Counted from the stretch's first letter, positions 8,188 to 16,944 are shown. The stretch is DNA of 16,944 bases from Suillus spraguei (GCA_016800925.1 JABCPU010001072.1:1-16944), one strand, 5' to 3'. Program-made: numbers and translations. The notes: a model not told the origin generated them from the letters alone.

Positions 8188-9332
8188 AGGACAACAGTAA
8201 CGAACACCCTCTTCACCTTGACTTTAAAATCTGGCAACAAAACTTACGAAAATCTTCTAGCGCCTGGGAGCACATGCTCCGAAACCTTAACCCCGAAAAG
8301 TACGACCTGCATTCAAGAACCATTCCTCAATGCAGTGGGACTGCGAACGCCTCCAACCTCAGACGATTCTGGGACATAATATACCCCACCAACCATCACT
8401 CAAACCCCGAAAGGTCGCAAACCATCCTGCTGTCAACAAGAAGTTATCCAAGAACAACTGGCACATCATCCCACTCGACACACCCAACATCACGGCCATG
8501 AGATTCACGGAGACTTCGGAAAAGTACGTATCTACAATATCTATAACGCCTGCGATCACTCGAGAACACTCCAATTCCTGGAGAAACATATAATCTTAGA
8601 AGAGGCTGCCTCCCGCAACCTCCCCCGCACTAACACTAGAAACAACAATGACAGAGATAACGCCCACATGATATGGATGGGCGACTTCAACCGTCACCAT
8701 CCCATGTGGGAAATGACCAGCAACTCTCATCTATTCACCGCGGCGAACTTAGACACCGCGGGTATACTAATTAATCTCCTCGCAGAATACAACCTCATTC
8801 AAGCTCTTCCCCCTGGCATCGCTACCCTCGAAGCCTCAAACACGAAAAACCATACCCGACCAGACAACGTCTTCTGCTCAGCCGAAATCGAACAAATGTT
8901 CACCAAATGTTCCGTAGAGTATCAATTACGCCCCGTTATTACTGACCACTTCCCTATAATAAGCACCCTAGATCTACAGCCAGAACGCATCATCACGGCC
9001 CAGCGGCCGAACTTCAGAGAAGTAGAATGGGACGAGTTCAGAGAAGCCCTTTCATCACACCTTGACACACACCCTCCACCCGCTAATATTCAATCCATAG
9101 AAGAATTCGAAGTAGCCTTCGCTCACCTCACCCAATCCATCGCCAAAACAGTGGAGGATCACGTCCCGAAGGCCAAGCAGTCACCTTACGCCAAACGATG
9201 GTGGTCAAACGATCTCGACATGAACGCAAACAGGTACATAAACTAGGTAAGAAAGCAAGAAAACTACTGGCTCGACGACAAGACCCAATCCACGACGAGT
9301 TCCGCCTTGCCCAAACCGATTCTCAGAGAGCA
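8184..9332 (+). pseudogene. LINE copy 1 ORF2, endonuclease domain (frameshifted)
   Basis: N-terminal apurinic/apyrimidinic-type endonuclease (exonuclease-endonuclease-phosphatase fold) that nicks the target DNA to prime reverse transcription. Motifs in order: WQQNLRKS (start, frame of 8184), IQEP (about 8311, another frame), NIYNACDHSRT (about 8536), MGDFNRHHPMWE (from 8677), TRPDNVF, and ITDHFPI (about 8938). These are the metal-binding and catalytic signature positions (N, E, GDFN-x-HHPxW, DH). Coding character switches frame at about 8310, 8340, 8435 and 8500, so at least four indels are present. The long frame ends at TAG 9244-9246, and coding continues in another frame (KLGKKARKLLARRQDP, 9252-9300). 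The enzyme cannot be made from this copy. Confidence 0.85.
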
Positions 9333-11712
9333 TCAAGACAGCAAAGAAAGAACACTGGGAGGAATGGCTCGAGGCAATCACACCCAGCAACATATGGGAT
9401 TTCCACCGCTACGCAGCCAGTGACCCGTCACAACAGATCCATACAAGAATCAAAACGCTGAAAGACCCGAGGGACCCCAATGAAACGAACACCCACGCAG
9501 GACAACGCGAGGAAAAGCGAACTCCTCTACACGTATTCTTTCGACAACCACCCGAGAATGAACATGTTGAGCCCAATTTCACTTACAATCCTCCTATCTG
9601 CGAATTCGCTCCAATCACTAACGACCAAATATTCCGCGCCATAGAGAAACTCTCCCCGTACAAAGCCCCAGGACCGAACGGAATCTGTAATTGTGTATAT
9701 AAGAAATGTACTGACCTCCTAGTGCCATACATGGGACCCATCTTTCGTGCAACATTCGCACTTGAACACTACCCCGAAGACTGGAAATTGTCGTCAACGG
9801 TAGTCCTACGAAAACCAGGAAGACCAGACTATAGTCTACCGAAAGCTTACCGACCAATAACCCTGCTCGACACCATGGGTAAAATTCTGTCCTCCTGCGT
9901 AGCTAATGACCTAGTCTATATAGCGAACGTCACAACCTTCTACCCCCGACGCATTTCGGTGGACGACCAGGGAAATCGACAGTAGACTCCCTGCACTTGC
10001 TGACAAAATTCACAACAGATGCGTGGGCCTCAGCGGAACCCTTCGTCTCAATACTATTCCTAGACGTCAAGGCAGCCTTCCCGTCTGTAGTAGTCAATCG
10101 CATGCTACACAACATGAGACACGCGGGAATCCCACTGGAATATATCAACTGGTACAGCAATCGACTCAGCAACAGAAAAACAACTCTGCATTTCGACGAC
10201 TACAGATCCGATCTCTTCAATGTCTCAAATGGTGTCGACCAAGGATGTCCCTTGTCGGTTATAGGATTTTTATTCTACAATTCCCCTGTATTACGAGTAG
10301 CTAACACTGACCCGAAACGAGGAGAGCTGAGTCTAGGTTTTATAGACGACATCGCACTGGCAGCGCGAGGTAAAGATTACGACAAAGCAAACGGAAAGCT
10401 TAAGAATATGATGGAGAAACAAGGGGGCGCGCTGGATTGGAGCAGAGAACATAACACTGACTTCGAACTAGATAAGACGGCCCTCCTTTGCGTCTCAAGG
10501 AAACGAATCACCGACCCCAACCAGAGGAACAAGACTCTCCCAGTTCCCCGCCCATCCGTCTCCATCCGCAACCACGTTATCGAACCCTCCAAATCCCACA
10601 AATTTTTGGGAGTTATAGTAGACGACGAACTCACCTTCAAGGAACACGCCACGTATGCGCTGGCAAAGGGAACACAATATGTAATGGCATGCCAAAGAAT
10701 GACACGAGCAGCAAAGGGAGTCCATGGACGACTGTTGAAGAAACTGTACGAAGGTGTAGTGATTCCTAAGATGCTCTATGCCGCCGATGTATGGTGTTCA
10801 GGACTGATTGCGAAAGGAAGAGGGAAGAAAAACGCAGGAAGAGGAGCACGAGGCTTCGCCTCAAAGATGGAACGAGTACAAAGAATGGCAACGACGATGA
10901 TCACGGGCGGGATGAGAACCACCGCCACAGATGTCCTTGATGCGCACACTAACATACTCCCCTTCCAACAGTTATTGCGCAAAGTATGCCACAGAGCTAC
11001 TCTACGCATGGTAACACTAGACAAGACCCACCCCCTCCACAAGGGCATCCGCGCAGCGTACAACTCATGTACCAGAAGGAACTTCGAAAGTTGCAAAAGA
11101 CACCCGTCACCATTACACCGACTCCTCAATGAATTCGGCCTCAACCCACACGCTATCGAAACCATTGACCCGACACGCCACTACCCCAAATGGTCCTCCG
11201 ATGCCAGCACGGAGACAGCAGGAGACATAATCACGGCAGTAAGACAAGACGCAGAGGCGGAAGAAGATTTGAGAGTATATTCAGATGGCTCGGCCATAGA
11301 CGGTGGAGTAGGAGGAGTGGCAGTCTTGATGAGAAACGGAGAGATGGTGAAGGAGAGACGGTTCCACCTGGGAGATGACCAGGAGCACACGGTCTATGAG
11401 GGAGAGCTAATAGGGATGATACTGGCAGTAGAGTTGCTGAGGGAAGAAGGGGGGAAAGGAACCATGTCCCTGGGCGTCGACAACCAGGCAGCCATCCACG
11501 CCACCAAGGCTTTTGCCTCCAAGCCGGGGCACCACCTCATGGACAAGTTCCATGACGATTTGCGCAGACTCATCCCAGCACATGACACCCGCAAACTAAC
11601 GATACGGTGGACGCCTGGCCACAAGGGAATCCCTGGCAATGAAGCAGCTGATGAACAGGCGAAGAGAGCGGCCAGAGGAGAGAGCACATCAGGAAATTCA
11701 CACATTCCTTGA
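9333..11712 (+). pseudogene. LINE copy 1 ORF2, reverse transcriptase - RNase H
   Basis: RT coding starts in one frame at about 9333 (KTAKKEHWEEWLEAI) and includes LSPYKAPGPNGI (about 9648), then YPEDWKL and YRPITLLDTMGKIL (about 9850). A shift at about 9928 moves to the frame open to 11712: PPTHFGGRPGKST, motif A FLDVKAAF (Asp about 10063), motif B GVDQGCPLS and motif C FIDDI with both aspartates (about 10345). Connection and thumb sequence follow, then RNase H from about 11269 with YSDGS, YEGELIG, GVDNQAA and GHKGIPGNEAADEQAK, so all acidic catalytic positions are kept. The last codons (SGNSHIP) and the stop at 11710-11712 come from MITE copy 1, not from the LINE. The C-terminal zinc-knuckle region seen in copy 2 is lost. 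The 571-codon frame 9997-11712 is the longest open frame in the window. Confidence 0.9.
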
Positions 11713-11960
11713 CGTGCCCTTATGCGGACTTATTTACACTTAACTGCCTTGGTGAAATTGAATCTACTTGTCCAAAATTTCAATGTGAATGAATTTAGAA
11801 AAAAAAAGTTGAGATATATTAATATACATGTTTTATTGTATTTCGCACTCAAAAAATATAAGATATGCCAGGTGAATGATGTGAGAGAGAGCAAACAAGT
11901 TTTGAGATAAGTGAGTTAAGCTGATTAAGCATGTTAAGGAATGTGTGAATTTCCTGATGT
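11686..11960 (+). mobile_element. MITE copy 1 (275 bp, terminal inverted repeats)
   Basis: The ends are 25-bp perfect inverted repeats starting acatcaggaaattcacac (11686-11710 against 11936-11960); the next seven bases also pair with two mismatches. The interior is AT-rich and holds no transposase; a 62-codon frame inside it has no recognisable motif. It is almost identical to the inverted copy at 12769-13043 (one substitution, 11796). It cuts LINE copy 1 inside ORF2. Counting the element from catcagg, it is followed by TA (11960-11961) but preceded by CA (11685-11686), so a clean TA target duplication is missing here, and the sequence on its right is not LINE. Confidence 0.85.
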
Positions 11961-12074
11961 ACCAACATTGGTTGACAGAAAATGATGACTTAGACTTTGA
12001 CAGAGAGGTGAATGAAGATGAAAGGTACTGAAAGTCGGCATTAATGGAGATCTGCTACCTTACTCATGCTACCT
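11961..12074. other. Unassigned spacer
   Basis: Between MITE copy 1 and the 3' end of the minus-strand unknown gene. I see no motif. It is probably the 3' flank or untranslated region of that gene and is not LINE sequence. Confidence 0.4.
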
Positions 12075-12768
12075 TTAAGAATGTCCTGCCTCCAGCACCA
12101 CAGCTGCGTCTTTGCCTATAAATCTTGGATTGACTGCTATGCGAGGGCAATTCGTCTGTTCTCCAGGAGGTAGCACCATCCACTCCTTACCGCCTTTTTT
12201 TGTAGACCACATGCGGTCGCTTTCAGGATGGGGTACCCAGTGGAATTGGTCAAACCACGGCATCAAGTAGCTGTTCAGAATGCTCTCTACATTGTCTTCA
12301 TCAAGTCCCTTCATAAGAGCTTGCCATCGCCTATAGTATGAAGCTGATGGAAATTGCTGAAGGGCCTTAGCTGTTGAGGCTCCTTTGGCAGGAAAATAGC
12401 GTCTGAATACCAGGTTATTCCAATCAGGATTGCTGATAATGCGATATTGAACATGACGGAAAATGCTAGTGAGATCCAATGAATGAAAGACGTCAACCTT
12501 GGCATTCATCCTCTGCATTGGATTCAGCAAGACCCAAGGGGAATTTGTGGCGAGCTTGGGAGATGGTGCCAGCTGAAATATATCAGATGCAAACTGACGC
12601 TAAATAGCAGACAGCTCGCTAGATATGATGGAATCTGTCATCTTCCTAGAAGAGGCATCAAACGCCAATGCCCTGCAAGCACTTTCTCTGGTTCCTCCAT
12701 ATCTTCTTCAACATAGGCATCTCCCTGGTCACTGCTGGCCTCTGATTCATCACTATCATGGATCATAT
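12075..12768 (-). pseudogene. 3' segment of the uncharacterised gene, beyond MITE copy 2
   Basis: This is the C-terminal part of the same gene. The minus strand from 12768 reads MIHDSDESEASSDQGDAYV then EEDMEEPEK, very acidic. A one-base shift at about 12685 leads to LAFDASSRKMTDSIISSEL, an in-frame TAG follows at 12600-12602, and then the frame is open to TAA 12075-12077: FRHVQYRIISNPDWNNLVF, FPAKGASTAKALQQF, WQALMKGLDEDNVESIL, FHWVPHPESDRMW, LPPGEQTNCPRIAVNPRF. Trp, Pro and charged residues are spread as in a globular domain. The segment from 12530 to 12075 (about 150 codons) is free of stops. No known motif. Confidence 0.6.
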
Positions 12769-13043
12769 ACATCAGGAAATTCACACATTCCTTAACATGC
12801 TTAATCAGCTTAACTCACTTATCTCAAAACTTGTTTGCTCTCTCTCACATCATTCACCTGGCATATCTTATATTTTTTGAGTGCGAAATACAATAAAACA
12901 TGTATATTAATATATCTCAACTTTTTTTTTCTGAATTCATTCACATTGAAATTTTGGACAAGTAGATTCAATTTCACCAAGGCAGTTAAGTGTAAATAAG
13001 TCCGCATAAGGGCACGTCAAGGAATGTGTGAATTTCCTGATGT
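12769..13043 (-). mobile_element. MITE copy 2 (275 bp, inverted relative to copy 1)
   Basis: Same 25-bp terminal inverted repeats as copy 1 and the same interior on the opposite strand. Comparing base by base I find one substitution (12933 against 11796), about 99.6% identity, so the two copies separated very recently. Counted from catcagg (12770) to cctgatg (13042), it is flanked on both sides by TA (12768-12769 and 13043-13044), a TA target-site duplication as in Tc1/mariner-type or related elements. It sits within the minus-strand unknown gene, whose coding-like sequence continues on both sides. Confidence 0.9.
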
Positions 13044-13494
13044 AGGTTGTCTTGCGTTTCCTTGATGGGTGGCTGATCCTTAGGCCTCTAGAGCGTTTGA
13101 AATATGAGAGTCTGAAAACTCTACTTCGATGTCCTCCATAAAATCTCTTCGGTACAAAGCCAGTAAGGTGTTTGCATCAATTGATCTGATGTTGGGAAGG
13201 CGATAAGTACCGGCATCATTGATCACATCTGAAAGAAAGTATGTGCCTCTCCCATACATAATTGGACGTGAGCTTAGCCCGTTTGCACCATCCACAGGTA
13301 TGTGCTGGCAGGAAGCTTCCAACAAAATATTCTCTGCTTGACCCTCTGCTGGGCGGTAAATGAGGGCATTGATCTGGTAAGGAATGAGAACGCCTAATTG
13401 CAATGACCCATGCTGGAGACGGACAGCTCTATCAGCGTTCTGTAGGTTTTTGACAAGGTGATAAAGTGCAGCCATGCGGTAGTACTTGAAGTAC

Positions 13495-13557
13495 CTTCCA
13501 ATTGTATTTCACATTAGTACCTTGGATAAGACCGACTAGAGTTACCAAAATGCTCAC
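13495..13557 (-). other. Intron of the uncharacterised gene
   Basis: GT at 13557 (gtgagc) and AG at 13495 (tggaag), 63 bp, with ctaat about 21 bases before the acceptor. Removal joins CKLFW to YFKYYRMAALYHL in frame; without splicing the upstream frame stops at once. Confidence 0.7.
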
Positions 13558-14566
13558 CAAAATAATTTGCAATCAAAGGTAACAATCGTATCCTGTATCA
13601 CTGCATCTGGCATTTGGGAGAGCACCTGGTCTGCCAGACCAAATGGTACCCGAACCTCCAACCGTGCGTTCCCTTCATGTCCACCTACATCAGGAGAATT
13701 CCCACAAAGCCGAAATATTTCTGCCATGCGTTCAAGATCCTTTATAAGCTTCCCTATACTGGCTGGGAATAAGTGCCAAGCCTGACGACGCTTGAAGATG
13801 CCATCATGGAGCTGATAAGTGGCACATTTGTCTGTGGTATAGGCATTTATATAATAAACTTGATCGTCCTTTCCACGAGAACCTGGATGGGCCCGAATCC
13901 TCCAAGATCCTCTAATTGTGCTGAGAGGTCGCAACGATACTGAGTTTGAGAAGCCAGAATGGAATCTATCTTGTGTTCTGTACTGGATGGCAAAAGGAAC
14001 TGCAGTAAACGACGATGGCCTTTGGTAAGCCACTGTAATATGTGGCCTTCATGTTGAATCTCCAGTCCAATATCGACCACCCAGTCCTCCGGCCTAACCA
14101 GCGCCATGTCAAAAACACGAAACACCGTATTGAGAGCAGTATGTCTGGCAGCTGCTTTGCATGGATCATGGTGAGATGCTCCTTTTGTCCCTCGCAGCTC
14201 ATGCACAAAAAATGCATCCTGCAATCCATCTTGCATCTGGAACATTTCAAGAAGTTTGCGTCCAAGCTGGTCCAGGAGATTAGAAGGGAAATCAACTGTG
14301 CCAAAGTGAAATTGTCCCTTCTGATCACAATACAAAGTCATGGCAGCTGAATAAGTGATTGGCCATCGGCTCCGATCAACTGGGTTAAGACCAACAATGG
14401 TAGGACGAAGGCACTTTTCATAGATTAAGGTCATGGTCTCTGGAGAAATGGCAGATTTTTTTCCTTGGCAATACAATCGAGGGAAGAAGATGCGGGTGAC
14501 ATGACGTCGATCAACTTTTCCCAATGCCATGTTAGGAATTCGGTGAAGTGGGATGCCTACAACCTC

Positions 14567-14618
14567 CTGTAAAAGTGCCCTGGTCAGAATGTTGGATGTT
14601 TGATGTGAATTCACTCAC
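14567..14618 (-). other. Intron of the uncharacterised gene
   Basis: GT at 14618 (gtgagt) and AG at 14567 (ttttacag), 52 bp, phase 0. Removal joins CPLSCPK to EVVGIPLHRIPNMAL. An alternative acceptor (gaccag, ending 14580) would leave a 39-bp intron, short for this gene set. Confidence 0.7.
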
Positions 14619-15438
14619 CTTTGGACAAGATAGAGGGCATTTTAGATGGTTGTCTTCTGTAAGAGAATCACGGAATGATGCCAAGGGAAAGATAGCCATA
14701 GGCAATTGGAATGGTAAATCTTGAGTGATGCCTATAACAGAGTCCACATCTCTGTATAATTGATATTTGGAAATGTGAGGTGCAAGGGCTCCTTGTCTGG
14801 CATTTATAAATATTCGAGCATGCTTATCATGGTGTTGGAGGCGTCCAGCAAGGACAAAGCGAAGGAAGTTGTCTAGTTGGTCTGGTATGAACATTTGTTC
14901 TGCAGCTGAGACAAATTCGCACAAAGAGACCTGGATGGCAGGTAAATCCTCATCGGGGTGTTCAAGTTGCATCTGGGCAGAATGCCTATTGATATGGTGG
15001 AACACAATGAAGCAGAGTCAGGGAAAAACCTCCTGGAGCTGCGTGAGAATAAATCTCGCCGCAACCTTGCTGGAATTTGTATTTACATAATTCCTTCTAG
15101 TTTGTATCCAGAACTCACCGCTGAGGTTACTATGAAGATCACATGCACTGACCATACGACTGTAATGATCCACTATATGATATCTGTCAAAATGAACTGA
15201 TATGTATGATACAAAAGTGTTCCTGCTCAGCGGCACTGGCAGGACACCACAGCATCGAAGGACTCAATTGGAGATAAGGATAAGCCAGGAGGGGGTGCTT
15301 GGATTGATTTACAAGCAAGATGTGCCCACTTGTAAAGGCCATCAGCTTCTCTCTACCCCCCAAGACATCACTCTCCATGGTGGCTGGTGGAATGTTGTCT
15401 GTAGATATTTGTTCAATATGCTGAGCACCTGCAAGCTC

Positions 15439-15457
15439 TTTTTTTTTTTTTTTTTTT
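15439..15457 (-). other. Poly(A) tail of LINE copy 2
   Basis: A run of 19 T on the plus strand at the 3' end of the LINE, the usual mark of target-primed reverse transcription. It fixes the insertion point at 15438/15439. Confidence 0.8.
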
Positions 15458-15521
15458 GATCCTTGTTTATTGTCCGTTGGGGCTATGCCCTATGATGGAC
15501 ACTACCTACTGTACATCTAAT

Positions 15522-16944
15522 CTATTCGTATATGCTTTGGTCCGTTTTTTGGTTGTCTATGCTATACAGTGGTCCTGGCTTGCGCGCGGACGTTAGGGCC
15601 TTCTTCAGGCTCTTGATATGATTTGTGCGACTTGTTGTCGCGTTTCCTCTATTCCTTCTCCTTTTCCGCTGGGGGGTTACATCTCCGAAGGTTTGTTCCA
15701 ATCTTCTCGTGCGCGCGATGTACGTCAACGTTGCTCTCATTCCCTTGCTTTCGTTCAGCAGGTACTCGATTTTGCATTGTCTTGCTCCGACTTCTTTCCT
15801 CATTTGTTCTCTCTGGTTCACGTATGCTGGGCAGACTAGGATGAAGTGGTGTACCGTTTCGTCATGGTTTTCGCATGCTGGGCAACGCGCCGTTGGGGAT
15901 TTCGCTATTCGTTTGAGGTGTTTGTTGAGCGCTATATGTCCCGTGCGGAGTTGAAACATCAGTGAGCTGTGACGTCTCGGTAGCTTCTCTATCTTCTTTG
16001 CAAACTTCTTTGATGGTGCTGACGTGTCGACTGATTTGAGCAGTGTGTAGCGCGGTGAGTTCTCCATGATGGTGGTGGCCTCTTTTTTGATCTTTGCGTA
16101 GAAGTGTTGTCTTAGTGCCGCTTTGCTCCTTGGTAGGATTCTGAGTTCTCCTTCCTCGGTTAGGAGCGACTTTGGCTGGGCTCGTGTGTCTGATGATTCG
16201 CCTCGTGCGGCGCGTTTCGCGTGAGTGTCTGCCTCTTCATTCCCTGGTATCCCTACATGGCCTGGCGTCCATCTGACTTTGAGTTTTCTTTCGTCGTGCT
16301 CAGGGATGAGTCTTCTAAGATCATCGTGGAATTGGTCCATGAGGTAGTGTCCTGGCTGTGAGCGGAAAGCTTCGGTTGCTCTTATCGCTGCCTGATTGTC
16401 GACACCTAGGGATATGGTGCCCCTTCTTCCTCCCGTCTCCTTCAGCAGTTGTACTGCTAATATCATCCCCACCAACTCTGCTTCATAGACCGTATGCTCG
16501 CGGTCGCTCCCCAAGTGAAACCTCTTGCTTCCTATCACTTCGTTGCCTCTCATGACCACTGCTGCTCCTCCAACTCCCCCATCCACCATTGACCCGTCTG
16601 AGTACGCCCTTAGGTTTTCATCGGCGAGTCCGTCTTCTATCTTTGCTGTCTCGGCCTTCTCCGCTATGTGGATGTCTACATCCGGCTCCCACTTGGGGTA
16701 GTGTCTGACTGGGTCTATCTTTTCCACCGTCGATGGGTTGATCCTGAATTCGTACATCAGCTTATGCAGTGGGGATGGATAGCGTTTTTTCCCCTTAAAA
16801 TCTCTCTCTTTGCCGTAATCGTATGCGTTCTTGATTCCCTTGGCTAGTGGATGTTTCTGTGGGAGTGTCGCCATTCTGAGCGTGGCTCTGTAGCACGCTT
16901 TTCGAAGAGTCTGCTGAAAAGGTAGTACATTAGCGTGCGCGTCT
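15522..16944 (-). CDS. LINE copy 2 ORF2, RNase H and C-terminal zinc knuckle (partial)
   Basis: The frame is open from the window edge (16943) to the stop at 15522-15524, about 473 codons, with no frameshift seen. The Met at 16874 is internal, not the start: DAHANVLPFQQTLRKACYR upstream aligns with DAHTNILPFQQLLRKVCHR in copy 1, so the RT domain lies outside the window. RNase H (counting from that Met) keeps D93 (YSDGS), E131/E133 (YEAELVG), D159 (GVDNQAA), H206 (GHVGIPGNEE) and D216 (EEADTHAK). A C-terminal zinc knuckle follows, C331-x2-C334-x8-H343-x4-C348, as in many LINE ORF2 proteins, then a basic tail (RKRRRNRG). RNase H removes the RNA template during insertion, and the knuckle probably binds nucleic acid. 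This copy looks less damaged than copy 1, and its activity depends on the unseen 5' part. Confidence 0.9.
   Translation of the reverse strand, partial: DAHANVLPFQQTLRKACYRATLRMATLPQKHPLAKGIKNAYDYGKERDFKGKKRYPSPLHKLMYEFRINPSTVEKIDPVRHYPKWEPDVDIHIAEKAETAKIEDGLADENLRAYSDGSMVDGGVGGAAVVMRGNEVIGSKRFHLGSDREHTVYEAELVGMILAVQLLKETGGRRGTISLGVDNQAAIRATEAFRSQPGHYLMDQFHDDLRRLIPEHDERKLKVRWTPGHVGIPGNEEADTHAKRAARGESSDTRAQPKSLLTEEGELRILPRSKAALRQHFYAKIKKEATTIMENSPRYTLLKSVDTSAPSKKFAKKIEKLPRRHSSLMFQLRTGHIALNKHLKRIAKSPTARCPACENHDETVHHFILVCPAYVNQREQMRKEVGARQCKIEYLLNESKGMRATLTYIARTRRLEQTFGDVTPQRKRRRNRGNATTSRTNHIKSLKKALTSARKPGPLYSIDNQKTDQSIYE

Larger units (their letters stand above)
7535..11685 (+). mobile_element. 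LINE copy 1 (endonuclease - RT - RNase H), 3' truncated
   Basis: Non-LTR retrotransposon on the plus strand with a short ORF1 (7722-8184) and an ORF2 (8184-11712) encoding endonuclease, reverse transcriptase and RNase H. There are no long terminal repeats. The organisation fits the RNase H-bearing LINE clades found in fungi (Tad1-like or I-like); the clade is not determined here. The 5' boundary is uncertain and is placed after the AT-rich repeats. The 3' end is missing: after the RNase H domain the sequence passes directly into MITE copy 1, whereas LINE copy 2 continues for about 220 more codons with a zinc knuckle and poly(A). Several frameshifts in ORF1, the endonuclease and the RT N-terminus make the copy non-autonomous. 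Confidence 0.9.
12075..15438 (-). pseudogene. Uncharacterised multi-exon gene, interrupted and decayed
   Basis: I do not recognise the family. Reading down the minus strand: an open segment 15438 to about 15240 (IEQISTDNIPPATMES); then 15236 to 14619 (VAARFILTQLQEVFP, in-frame TGA at 15018-15020, MQLEHPDEDLPAIQVSL...CPLSCPK); intron 14618-14567 (gtgagt...ttacag, 52 bp); exon 14566-13558 (EVVGIPLHRIPNMALGK, YCDQKGQFHFGTVDFPS, DWVVDIGLEIQHEG, a one-base shift at about 13890, then DDQVYYINAYTTDKCAT); intron 13557-13495 (gtgagc...tggaag, 63 bp, with a ctaat branch-like site); and exon 13494 onwards (YFKYYRMAALYHLVKNL). Both introns restore the frame, which supports a real gene. MITE copy 2 lies in the 3' part. 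The product would be roughly 900-1000 residues with no signal peptide or membrane helix seen. A basic PSRKRK followed by an acidic tract flanks the MITE, consistent with a nuclear protein. Its setting among transposons suggests a repeat-borne gene; transposase function is not shown. Confidence 0.65.
15439..16944 (-). mobile_element. LINE copy 2, 3' part (continues past the window)
   Basis: Minus-strand LINE of the same clade as copy 1 but a different subfamily (roughly two thirds of residues shared in the RNase H region). Its 3' end in the window is a 19-base T run (15439-15457, the poly(A) tail on the minus strand), preceded by a short 3' UTR (15458-15521) and the ORF2 stop. The 5' part lies beyond position 16944, so full length and the target-site duplication cannot be judged. 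It is inserted directly next to the open 5' end of the uncharacterised minus-strand gene. Confidence 0.9.

Noticed and set aside
11722..11910. 62-codon frame identical in both MITE copies
   Set aside because: Identity follows from the near-identity of the copies; the only difference is silent, but one site is not evidence of selection, and there is no motif.
11686..13043. The two inverted MITEs as ends of one composite transposon
   Set aside because: Coding-like sequence of the unknown gene continues on both sides of copy 2, so copy 2 is an independent insertion with its own TA flanks.
15618..15954. Plus-strand frames of 73-109 codons
   Set aside because: They overlap the LINE copy 2 ORF2 on the minus strand, which has conserved domains.

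Overview
The window looks like a repeat-rich, decayed stretch of a filamentous fungal genome, most likely an agaricomycete (mushroom-forming basidiomycete). The evidence is: very short spliceosomal-type introns (about 45-70 bp) inside recognisable eukaryotic genes; relics of a GH3 beta-glucosidase and of STT3 (catalytic subunit of oligosaccharyltransferase); and fungal-type LINE retrotransposons with the order endonuclease - reverse transcriptase - RNase H. No taxonomic search was possible, so the lineage is an inference. I find no intact host gene, tRNA, rRNA or CRISPR array.

Layout. 1-735: non-coding DNA with a cluster of related palindromes built around a gcgttaacgc-like core and one duplicated 44-bp segment. 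738-1040 (+): remnant of a GH3 beta-glucosidase. 1051-1300 (+): possible exon with one hydrophobic helix, running in frame into a 42-bp minisatellite of about 39 copies (about 1300-2930). 3513-5290 (+): broken gene for a Ser/Thr-rich single-pass membrane protein. 5314-6355 (+): STT3 pseudogene that keeps five recognisable introns but carries frameshifts and a large internal deletion. 6363-6753 (-): TPR-like remnant abutting the STT3 relic. 7205-7345 (-): possible coiled-coil gene remnant. 738-7345 is therefore a row of fragments of unrelated host genes.

7535-11685 (+): LINE copy 1, with a short ORF1 joined to ORF2 by an overlapping stop/start (TAATG), a frameshifted endonuclease, and an open RT-RNase H reading frame that is cut off by a 275-bp inverted-repeat element (MITE copy 1, 11686-11960). 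12075-15438 (-): a multi-exon gene of unknown family, now a pseudogene. A second, inverted MITE copy (12769-13043; one substitution from copy 1) splits its 3' part. Its 5' part ends exactly at the poly(A) end of LINE copy 2 (15439-16944, minus strand, continuing past the window edge). LINE copy 2 has an intact RNase H and C-terminal zinc knuckle.

The genes do not form a working pathway. The window records successive events: host-gene fragments decaying, LINE insertions, minisatellite expansion, and very recent MITE movement. The minus-strand gene at 12075-15438 is the best candidate for something undescribed.
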